Source: Lentisphaeria bacterium (lineage in GTDB: Bacteria > Verrucomicrobiota > Lentisphaeria > Oligosphaerales > PUNB01). From it: 6,346 nucleotides of DNA. The position numbers and the translations under genes were made by a program. Each line of letters opens with the position of its first letter. Within the stretch, counting starts at the first letter, position 1. This document shows, piece by piece, positions 1 through 5,090 of the stretch. Under the pieces are notes generated by a model. That model saw nothing but the letters and a program-made list of their open reading frames with translations. It ran no database searches and was not told where the DNA came from. The DNA lies in assembly GCA_007133055.1 (NCBI GenBank), contig SLNM01000099.1:1-6346 (forward strand), read 5' to 3'.

Positions 1-227
1 ACGGTGTTTTTCGTGGGTTCCGTACTTGTTCGGTTGGATATTCCCTGTTGGATATTGCTGTCCATTCCTGAAAATAGACTGGTTGGGGAGTTGTTGGGGG
101 GAGTTGTTGGTCACCCGAACTTAACTGACTTGTAACAAGATAGATAACACCGCAATTAATCGATATTCAGTACTTAGAGGCGGTTTATTAGCCGGTTTTT
201 TGCATTTAAACGTTTAGAGACTATGTT
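1..227. other. AT-rich non-coding stretch, no convincing gene
   Basis: All three forward frames stay open for most of the first 70 to 135 bases, so the open frame that ends at the TAA at 133-135 is not specific evidence for the tail of an upstream gene, and its translation resembles nothing I recognise. The stretch contains a GTTGGATATT repeat (33-42 and 47-56) and a 13-bp tandem duplication (85-110). A TTGTAA at 130-135 followed by ATTAAT at 155-160 is a poor promoter match (spacing 19). This is most likely the intergenic region upstream of the nucleotidyltransferase. Confidence 0.4.
85..110 (+). repeat. Exact 13-bp tandem duplication
   Basis: The unit GGGGAGTTGTTGG occurs twice with no spacer, at 85-97 and 98-110. 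A separate 10-bp direct repeat, GTTGGATATT, lies just upstream at 33-42 and 47-56, so the segment is rich in G/T direct repeats. Two copies are consistent with slippage duplication; no function is implied. Confidence 0.75.
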
Positions 228-275
228 TTGGGGGTAAACGGGATCCTATCAGAACAAGCGTACAAGAATGGGTGC

Positions 276-443
276 ATGAAGAGGGGCCGCGTGCTTGATA
301 TTTCCGATTTCATGTCCGACCAACCGGCCCGCCGGTTGATATCTAAAGTTTTCACGTTTTTCGCGGAGCGTCTACATCCCGGCAACCCGTCGAAGACCTG
401 GAAGCTTTGTATGGTTAAGTTCAGAAAAACGGGAAAACTTTAG
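276..443 (+). CDS. Possible small protein of unknown function (doubtful)
   Basis: This 55-codon frame starts at ATG 276, or at a TTG at 228 giving 71 residues, and ends with TAG three bases before the start of the nucleotidyltransferase. The ATG start has no clear Shine-Dalgarno sequence. The product would be basic, with a run RRLISKVFTFFAERLHPG near the middle and a Lys/Arg-rich C terminus (KFRKTGKL). I recognise no family. Tight spacing to the next gene could mean translational coupling, which would make sense if this were a small partner of the nucleotidyltransferase. Equally, a perfect 7-bp hairpin (321-338) lies inside it, and the segment could be a leader or the remnant of a decayed gene. 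Confidence 0.3.
   Translation: MKRGRVLDISDFMSDQPARRLISKVFTFFAERLHPGNPSKTWKLCMVKFRKTGKL
321..338. repeat. Perfect 7-bp hairpin, CAACCGG / CCGGTTG
   Basis: CAACCGG (321-327) is the exact reverse complement of CCGGTTG (332-338), with a 4-base CCCG loop. It lies about 110 bases upstream of the nucleotidyltransferase start. No T-tract follows, so it is not a typical intrinsic terminator. It may be a leader structure, a dyad binding site, or chance GC pairing inside a small gene. Confidence 0.4.
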
Positions 444-446
444 GTT

Positions 447-920
447 ATGAACCTTTACAACGAATTTTTTGCGCTCATATCCTACCTGAACAAACTTGGT
501 GCCAAGTATGCTGTTGTGGGAGGAGTTGCAATGGCTTTTCACGGCCGGGCAAGATTTACCCGTGATGTAGACATTCTTTTACACCCGGATGACCTGCGAC
601 TAGCCAGACTGGCTCTTGACCGGCTTGGCTACCGTGAGACTGCGGAACCGTGGATATTCCGCAACACGAATTTGACTTTGCATCGGTTCTTAAAAGCAGA
701 CGGCGAAGACGAGATGATGATGGACATCCTGCTTGCCAATGCACCTGAACACCAGAAGATCATTGCCGATGCCGTTTCTGCGAAGGCGGATAATGGCGCC
801 GTAAAGGTTGCATCAAAGGCTGGGCTTATCGCCTTGAAGCGAGTTCGGAATTCCGACCAGGATCAAGTTGACATAAAAGGACTGGAAGAAGATGACAAAA
901 ATAGAAAAGAGCGTGCGTGA
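447..920 (+). CDS. MNT-fold nucleotidyltransferase (AbiEii / DUF6036-like)
   Basis: This is a 157-residue protein with the minimal nucleotidyltransferase signature. It has a Gly-Gly turn in AVVGGVAMAFHG (G25, G26), then FTRDVDILL carrying the first two metal-binding aspartates (D40, D42), and a third acidic residue in MMMDILL (D93). All three carboxylates are present, so it should be catalytically competent. The C-terminal LIALKRVRNSDQDQVDIKGLEE block is usual where these enzymes end. Relatives serve as toxins or antitoxins that transfer NMP to tRNA or to a partner protein, as in AbiE- or HEPN/MNT-type pairs, and others are orphans. No HEPN gene is adjacent; the neighbour is a 50-codon ORF overlapping by 29 bp. 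The start at ATG 447 gives the expected N-terminal helix; the ribosome site is weak, and coupling to the frame ending at 443 is possible. Family is fairly sure, substrate unknown. Confidence 0.85.
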   Translation: MNLYNEFFALISYLNKLGAKYAVVGGVAMAFHGRARFTRDVDILLHPDDLRLARLALDRLGYRETAEPWIFRNTNLTLHRFLKADGEDEMMMDILLANAPEHQKIIADAVSAKADNGAVKVASKAGLIALKRVRNSDQDQVDIKGLEEDDKNRKERA

Positions 921-1044
921 AGTCAGCGATCTTCGGGATTTTTACGAAAAAATTAGTAAGATGCGCATTGAGCGCCTGCCCGAAAACTCAAAGCACAACA
1001 AGCAGGATGCACTTAACGGCTCTGCTTCGCCCCGCCGTAAGTGA
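892..1044 (+). CDS. 50-residue charged helical protein overlapping the nucleotidyltransferase gene
   Basis: The ATG at 892 lies inside the 3' end of the nucleotidyltransferase gene (29-bp overlap, different frame) and the frame ends at TGA 1042-1044. AAAGGA at 876-881 and GGAAG at 884-888 offer ribosome-binding sequence. The product begins MTKIEKSVREVSDLRDFYEK and continues with a second basic stretch (KMRIERLPEN), giving a predicted amphipathic helix of about 30 residues followed by a polar Lys/Arg/Ser tail. It has no HEPN RX4-6H motif and no membrane segment. Small helical ORFs beginning with a similar V-REV-x-x-x-R pattern occur beside nucleotidyltransferase genes in other bacteria as far as I recall, so a partner or regulatory role is plausible but is inference. 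The sulfatase start follows 21 bp downstream. Confidence 0.6.
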   Translation: MTKIEKSVREVSDLRDFYEKISKMRIERLPENSKHNKQDALNGSASPRRK

Positions 1045-1065
1045 TCTTCGCGTTGGGATACAAAT

Positions 1066-2691
1066 ATGAAAAGATATGAATTGAAGAAGCGACCGAACAT
1101 TCTCCTGCTATTCAGTGACGAACATAGCTTCAGATTCATGGGGCACGTACCGGTAAGTGCAGGTGGCGAGCCCATCGAGACACCGACATTTGACCGTCTC
1201 GCATCACAAGCTACAGTCTTCTCCAATGCCTACTGCCAGATGCCGCTTTGCACCCCATCACGTATCTCGATGTTGACGGGCCGTGAAGTGAGGCGGTCTG
1301 GCGCCTGGACAAACGAGAGCGTTCTGCGACCGGAATTGCCGACACTTCCCGGAGTTCTGAGGGATGCCGGGTATACCACATGCCTTGTTGGCAAGATGCA
1401 CCTTGGGGGAACTCAGCAATTTGTCGGCTTTGAACATCGCCCTTACGGCGATCTGACCGGCAAATGCGGCCATCAGTGGGAACCCATACCGGAAAAGGAA
1501 CCCGGTATGCGGGAGCGAACAAGCAAGGCCGTTGGCGTCACTCAAATCCCGGAAAGCCTGATACAGGACGAGGTGGTGTGTCACGAAACCATTGCTTTTC
1601 TTAGAGAACATCAACACGCAAATCCTGATAAGCCATGGTTTCTATGTGCAAGCTTCTCACGTCCCCACTTCCCGCTTACTGCGCCTCGTCGACACCTGGA
1701 GAAGTTCTGGCCGGATAACGTCACGGAGCCTAAGGTTCCTCCGGCTGGCGATGCGTATAACCACCCTATGAGCGTGGGGATGCGCAAGGGCTTCAAGGCT
1801 GATGAGATCTCGCATGATGAGATGATGTATGCGAGAGCATGCTACTTTGCCTGCGTGTCGTACCTGGATGAGGTAATCGGAGATCTATTTGGGAGCCTGG
1901 AGAGGGACGGCCTTCTCGACAATACGATCATTGCTTACACAACGGACCATGGCGAGATGGCAGGAGAACACGGTGTTTGGTGGAAGAATGGGTGGTACGA
2001 AGCGTGCACACATGTGCCATTAATCGTCTCCATGCCCGAGCACCGCCGTGGGGATCTGGCGTCTGGAACATGCGAGACACCGGTTGGTCTCGTGGACCTC
2101 TTCCCCACCCTCACGTCGCTCGCCGGAGTTCCGCTGCCTGAAAAAGTTGATGGCGCGAGTCTATCTGGGGTGATTACACGGGATGAGCTGGCACCCGACC
2201 GCCCCATCGTCTGCGACGCACTCACTCCTCGGTGGGGAGAAGGCACGGAATTCCGCATGGTACGACAGGGCCGGTACAAGTATGTTCGCTTCCGTAACGC
2301 GCCGTCATTGGCCTTCGACCTCCAGTCAGACCCCGGAGAGCAGCACAACCTGCTTCAGCAGGAAGCAGAACTGCCTGAGCCGCTTCAAGCACTCGCAACG
2401 TTTGCTGACGAATCAATGGATTTTGATGAGGCCGAGAATGAACGTACTGAACGGGACGGTAGCTTGCAGAAACAATACGCTCACAACGCTCCTGCGAGCA
2501 CCGGAAATCTGTACGTGATGCCGTCCGGAGAAGTGGTCAATGCCGAGGATACGCTCTACGCGCCAACAACCATCGCCACGTCATTGAACGACATGCTGGG
2601 TGATGGCTGGGATCAACAGAACAGAGGCCAACAGGCGCCGGAGGCGACGCTTGACAGCGTGCCTCAGTGCCGACGTTCTCATGAACCCTGA
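1066..2691 (+). CDS. S1-family sulfatase (arylsulfatase / choline-sulfatase-like), apparently cytoplasmic
   Basis: A 541-residue type I sulfatase that hydrolyses a sulfate ester. The family signature is at CTPSR (C62 to R66); C62 would be converted to formylglycine, and cysteine type is compatible with FGE or anaerobic maturase. Other expected active-site elements are RPNILLLFSDEH at the N terminus (D18 metal ligand), GKMHLGG (K110, H112), SRPHFPLTAP (H201) and TTDHGEMAGEHG (D294, H295), followed by K307 and YEACTHVPLIV. From about residue 450 an acidic/Gln-rich extension follows, ending in NLYVMPSGEVVNAEDTLY and a short tail. The start at ATG 1066 (GGGA at 1055-1058) puts the first conserved strand at residue 10, leaving no signal peptide, unlike most exported sulfatases. 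No maturation enzyme is in the window. It probably shares a transcript with the two genes upstream. Substrate cannot be told from sequence. Confidence 0.93.
   Translation: MKRYELKKRPNILLLFSDEHSFRFMGHVPVSAGGEPIETPTFDRLASQATVFSNAYCQMPLCTPSRISMLTGREVRRSGAWTNESVLRPELPTLPGVLRDAGYTTCLVGKMHLGGTQQFVGFEHRPYGDLTGKCGHQWEPIPEKEPGMRERTSKAVGVTQIPESLIQDEVVCHETIAFLREHQHANPDKPWFLCASFSRPHFPLTAPRRHLEKFWPDNVTEPKVPPAGDAYNHPMSVGMRKGFKADEISHDEMMYARACYFACVSYLDEVIGDLFGSLERDGLLDNTIIAYTTDHGEMAGEHGVWWKNGWYEACTHVPLIVSMPEHRRGDLASGTCETPVGLVDLFPTLTSLAGVPLPEKVDGASLSGVITRDELAPDRPIVCDALTPRWGEGTEFRMVRQGRYKYVRFRNAPSLAFDLQSDPGEQHNLLQQEAELPEPLQALATFADESMDFDEAENERTERDGSLQKQYAHNAPASTGNLYVMPSGEVVNAEDTLYAPTTIATSLNDMLGDGWDQQNRGQQAPEATLDSVPQCRRSHEP
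2641..2665. other. Strong hairpin at the 3' end of the sulfatase gene
   Basis: GAGGC-G-ACGCT (2641-2651) pairs with AGCGT-GCCTC (2656-2665) around a 4-base TGAC loop: ten base pairs with one bulged G at 2646. It lies 24 bases before the sulfatase stop codon, and the convergent subtilase stop is only 11 bp beyond that. No T-tract follows on either strand, so it is not a canonical intrinsic terminator, but it is the only stable structure near this convergent junction and could pause or protect both transcripts. Confidence 0.35.
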
Positions 2692-2702
2692 TAAATACTG
2701 AT

Positions 2703-4496
2703 TCACCCGATGGTTTGAAGGCGAGGCCGATAACCCATGAGACACAGACAGAACAAAGCCGCCACAAGCCACAAAGTCGAAGGCTCGGGCACAATGATTG
2801 TCATCCAGGCGACGGCATAATCCTCCTGGCTGAAAATACCGGAGGCGTCATAGACGATTTGGTCGAAGGCAACCCGAAACCCGAATTCGCCGCCGGCTTC
2901 GAATATGATCCGTAAAAATTCACTGTTGTTATAGAGACTGGCGGAGGCTGCAACCAGGTCGGCGAGCTCACCGTCCTGCATACTCCAAATTTCAAGGTTA
3001 AGATCAGCAAAGGAGAATGCATTCGAATCGAGCTCACCGGAATCAGTGTCGATGTCGCCGTTGACCCACCAGTTGAGCGAGATGGTCAGTTTGGTAAGGG
3101 GCTCGAATACGAAATCGAAAATATAGTCATTGGCCATTCCCAGCCCAACCGTTCCATAGTCCCATCCCACCGAGGATACCATGCCTCCGTTGACTCCCGG
3201 CAAATTAGTGGTACCTCCCACATAAACCTCCAGCGAGCGAGCAAAATCAAGGCTTCCTGCTCCCGTGGCGTAGTCCAGCGACTGATCAGTGAACACTACC
3301 CCGTCGACCACTTTCTGACCGTTGTCCCAGCCCGGTGTCGCAACCGCTCCGGCCATGATTACCGAGCGCAGCACACGCGCGTCCAGAGCATCTGGCTGGT
3401 GGGCCAGAAAAACTTCGTCCTTGGCAACGTCCCTGAGCAGGGCAACTCCGCCGGCAACCACCGGCGCCGAAAAACTAGTGCCCGACATGTTGTAGGAAAA
3501 ATAGAGATCGTCGACCGGGTCTTCGACCGCCACTTCGTGGCCGGTCAGGGAGCCGGTGTTCCCTAGATAGGCGGCGAGAGCCATGTTCTCTCCCGGTGCG
3601 GCAATATGGACCGCCGCTCGCACGCCCTCGATAATCTGATCTGTGACAGGGTTGTAAAAATTGGCCGGGCCGCGGCTGGAAAAATCGGTCGGTTCACTGT
3701 TGTCTCCTTCGAGCTGCGCGGCTTGCAGAGCACCCACAACAATGCTGTTGTGCCCAGCCGCCGGCTCGCCGACGGTGCCGGCACCGGGACCAGCGTTGCC
3801 GGCGGCCAAAACTGAAACAACTGTGGGGTTGGTGGCGGCCAAAGCATCAATCACCCCGGTGTAATAGGAATCACCGGCCCCCGAAAACCCCCAACTGCTG
3901 TTGATTACATCGGGCCGACCATGCTCGGTTCCGGTAAAAAAATTGACATAGGGAAAGAGAAAAGATTCGGTCGTAAACGAGAATGCACCAATGACTTCAG
4001 TGCTGAATTCAGTGGCGATCGCGCCCGACCAAAGGTCGGCCAGAGGCGCCATGCCTATGCCAATGGCCGAAAGCCAGCCGTCGCCCACGTGTCCCGTGCC
4101 CGCCAGAACATGGCCGACCATGGTGGCATGAAAGTCCAGCTCCCCCAGTTGCGGGGCGTCAGTTGGATCGGAAGAGGCATTGATCATAACCGACGGCACC
4201 GGCGGCAGTCCCAGGCCGGAGCGGTCGAACACTTCGTGCCCGCCCCAAACATGCCCGGCCTCTACATTGGCAATCACAGTGTTCGAACCAAAATAGCCGG
4301 CATTGTAAAAAACATCGGCGTTAACCGACAAGTTGACAAAATCGACGTAGTCCGGCTCCAGCGGCACATCCCCCGAGATAATCAAACCGTCCCCGATTTC
4401 GCCCGGAACGGGCAGAGCGAACGACATAATTACGGCGGCAAATACCCACTGCAAAGCGCGGAAACACATTCTTTTTCGCTGTATGATCATGTTCAT
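2703..4496 (-). CDS. Secreted subtilisin-like (S8) protease with PEP-CTERM anchor
   Basis: Taken from ATG 4496, this is a 597-residue exported protein. A basic start (IIQRKRMCFR) and hydrophobic stretch (ALQWVFAAVIMSFALPVPG) form a signal peptide. The S8 peptidase domain spans about residues 55-420: TVIANVEAGHVW at the Asp motif (E79 where Asp is expected), DFHATMVGHVLAG (H123), AAGNAGP with oxyanion-hole N234, and MSGTSFSAPVVAGG (S341). Residues about 435-565 form a beta-rich segment (LTISLNWW, LNLEIWSM, FGFRVAF) resembling a pre-peptidase C-terminal domain. The end is VPEPSTLWLVAALFCLC then GYRPRL: a PEP-CTERM signal, processed by an exosortase in exopolysaccharide-producing Gram-negatives. 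The open frame extends upstream to a TTG at 4625, but only starts at 4496, 4490 or 4467-4469 give a terminal signal peptide; none has a good Shine-Dalgarno sequence. No prodomain is obvious. Role is probably extracellular or envelope proteolysis. Confidence 0.9.
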   Translation of the reverse strand: MNMIIQRKRMCFRALQWVFAAVIMSFALPVPGEIGDGLIISGDVPLEPDYVDFVNLSVNADVFYNAGYFGSNTVIANVEAGHVWGGHEVFDRSGLGLPPVPSVMINASSDPTDAPQLGELDFHATMVGHVLAGTGHVGDGWLSAIGIGMAPLADLWSGAIATEFSTEVIGAFSFTTESFLFPYVNFFTGTEHGRPDVINSSWGFSGAGDSYYTGVIDALAATNPTVVSVLAAGNAGPGAGTVGEPAAGHNSIVVGALQAAQLEGDNSEPTDFSSRGPANFYNPVTDQIIEGVRAAVHIAAPGENMALAAYLGNTGSLTGHEVAVEDPVDDLYFSYNMSGTSFSAPVVAGGVALLRDVAKDEVFLAHQPDALDARVLRSVIMAGAVATPGWDNGQKVVDGVVFTDQSLDYATGAGSLDFARSLEVYVGGTTNLPGVNGGMVSSVGWDYGTVGLGMANDYIFDFVFEPLTKLTISLNWWVNGDIDTDSGELDSNAFSFADLNLEIWSMQDGELADLVAASASLYNNSEFLRIIFEAGGEFGFRVAFDQIVYDASGIFSQEDYAVAWMTIIVPEPSTLWLVAALFCLCLMGYRPRLQTIG

Positions 4497-4589
4497 CGGC
4501 GTACAGTAGTTGATGTCGGGCGCGATGCAAACAAGTGGGTTTGCCTGTGCATCCTTGTGGCGAGCTTGCCGAGAGAGGGGGAGCCGGTC

Positions 4590-4610
4590 GACGATGACGA
4601 AAAAATCGTC
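4590..4610. promoter_or_regulatory. Dyad upstream of the subtilase gene (weak)
   Basis: GACGAT (4590-4595) and ATCGTC (4605-4610) are exact inverted repeats, and a nested GACGA / TCGTC dyad separated by AAAAA lies at 4596-4610. The site is about 100 bases upstream of the subtilase start codon. A repressor or activator site is possible; nothing else supports it and no good promoter is visible for this gene on the minus strand. Confidence 0.2.
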
Positions 4611-4676
4611 TGCCGTAATCGTCAACCGGCATCAAATCCGGCTGCTTTCCGCCTTTCGCTGACGCATTACGACGGC

Positions 4677-4697
4677 CTAGGCTGAATAATTCATGAG
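4677..4697. repeat. Left terminal inverted repeat of the palindromic element
   Basis: This 21-bp end matches the reverse complement of 4839-4859 at 18 of 21 positions. The core AATTCATGA is invariant in both copies. Confidence 0.75.
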
Positions 4698-4838
4698 CCA
4701 CCTGCTGCGAACCGCCATTGCACGCAATCTCAACAGCCTGCAGCCGACGCCGATCTTTGCCGTACGTCCAGTACGCCGCGACCGGCTTACGAATGCAGGC
4801 TGTTGATCTCACGCACACTGGCACCTCTCGCGACGAAG

Positions 4839-4859
4839 TTCATGAATTAATCAGGCTAG
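4839..4859. repeat. Right terminal inverted repeat of the palindromic element
   Basis: This end reads TTCATGAATTAATCAGG then CTAG. It differs from the left copy at only three of 21 positions. Confidence 0.75.
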
Positions 4860-4869
4860 TTATACCTGC

Positions 4870-4897
4870 TTGACATTGCATCATTCGGAACTACACT
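4870..4897 (+). promoter_or_regulatory. Candidate sigma70-type promoter for the oxoamine synthase gene
   Basis: A perfect TTGACA (4870-4875) is followed after 16 bases by TACACT (4892-4897), a 4-of-6 match to the -10 consensus. It begins 10 bases after the edge of the palindromic element, so the promoter may have been brought or altered by the insertion. It would give a leader of about 185 nt. GATAAT at 5003-5008 is an alternative -10 without a clear -35. Confidence 0.35.
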
Positions 4898-5090
4898 TGT
4901 TGTTTTCGCCGAAAAAAAACGAACCCCGCCTCTTTTTCAGCGAGAAAAAGGCCGCAGTTTCCCCGCAAACCATGTCGTCGGAGGATATATCTTTGCGCTG
5001 GGGATAATTGTGCGTGTTGGAGAGCTTGCGCAAAAGGGTTAATTGGCCTGATTGCTGTTTTTTTTATTGACCTTGATCAGAAAGGACGCC
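4898..5090 (+). other. Long leader of the oxoamine synthase gene with a small hairpin
   Basis: No gene is visible in this stretch. It holds an A8 run (4912-4919), and CTTTTTC (4932-4938) pairing exactly with GAAAAAG (4944-4950) around AGCGA. A T8 run lies about 25 bases before the start codon. The hairpin has no T-tract directly after it, so it is not a typical terminator. I see no known riboswitch. Confidence 0.35.
5079..5086 (+). promoter_or_regulatory. Ribosome binding site deciding the start at 5091
   Basis: AGAAAGGA ends 4 bases before ATG 5091. The frame is open upstream to a TTG at 5052, but that would add a hydrophobic 13-residue leader absent from the family and would place this site inside the gene, so 5091 is preferred. 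Confidence 0.75.

Larger units (their letters stand above)
4677..4859. mobile_element. 183-bp palindromic MITE-like element bounded by CTAG
   Basis: The two ends are inverted copies. The left begins CTAG-GCTGAATAATTCATGA and the right, read inward on the other strand, begins CTAG-CCTGATTAATTCATGA, giving 18 of the first 20 bases identical. The symmetry continues inward without a gap: TCAACAGCCTGCA at 4730-4742 is the exact reverse complement of 4794-4806, and GTAC closes on GTAC around a 5-base centre (GTCCA, 4766-4770). In total 55 of 89 arm positions are complementary. The palindromic CTAG at each end could be a 4-bp target duplication (element proper 4681-4855) or part of the inverted repeats. 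There is no transposase gene. This fits a miniature element mobilised in trans by a full-length insertion sequence; the 4-bp duplication would suit an IS1380-like parent, but that is a guess. It separates the divergent subtilase and oxoamine synthase genes. Confidence 0.7.

Noticed and set aside
1..135. Tail of an upstream gene ending at TAA 133-135
   Set aside because: All three forward frames are open over much of this stretch and the translation, which includes the tandem repeat, matches no family I know.
178..200. Possible intrinsic terminator, GGC..GCC followed by a T run
   Set aside because: The stem is only about 3 bp, too short to terminate; the T run is probably chance in an AT-rich stretch.
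892..1044. HEPN toxin partner for the nucleotidyltransferase
   Set aside because: The neighbouring frame is only 50 codons and has no RX4-6H motif; no HEPN-like protein is present elsewhere in the window.
1258..1617. Minus-strand open frames within the sulfatase gene
   Set aside because: They are antisense shadows of a gene with a complete set of family motifs; no domain is recognisable in them.
4497..4625. N-terminal extension of the subtilase to a TTG at 4625
   Set aside because: It would bury the signal peptide more than 40 residues inside the protein, and no ribosome site precedes the TTG.
3921..4685. 254-codon plus-strand open frame opposite the subtilase
   Set aside because: It is antisense to the signal peptide and catalytic domain of a well-supported protease, its translation is Arg/Lys-rich with no recognisable motif, and it ends by chance inside the palindromic element.
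4321..4824. 167-codon minus-strand open frame overlapping the subtilase start and the palindromic element
   Set aside because: Composition is Arg/Cys-rich without motifs, it begins inside the mobile element, and it is out of frame with the protease over shared bases.
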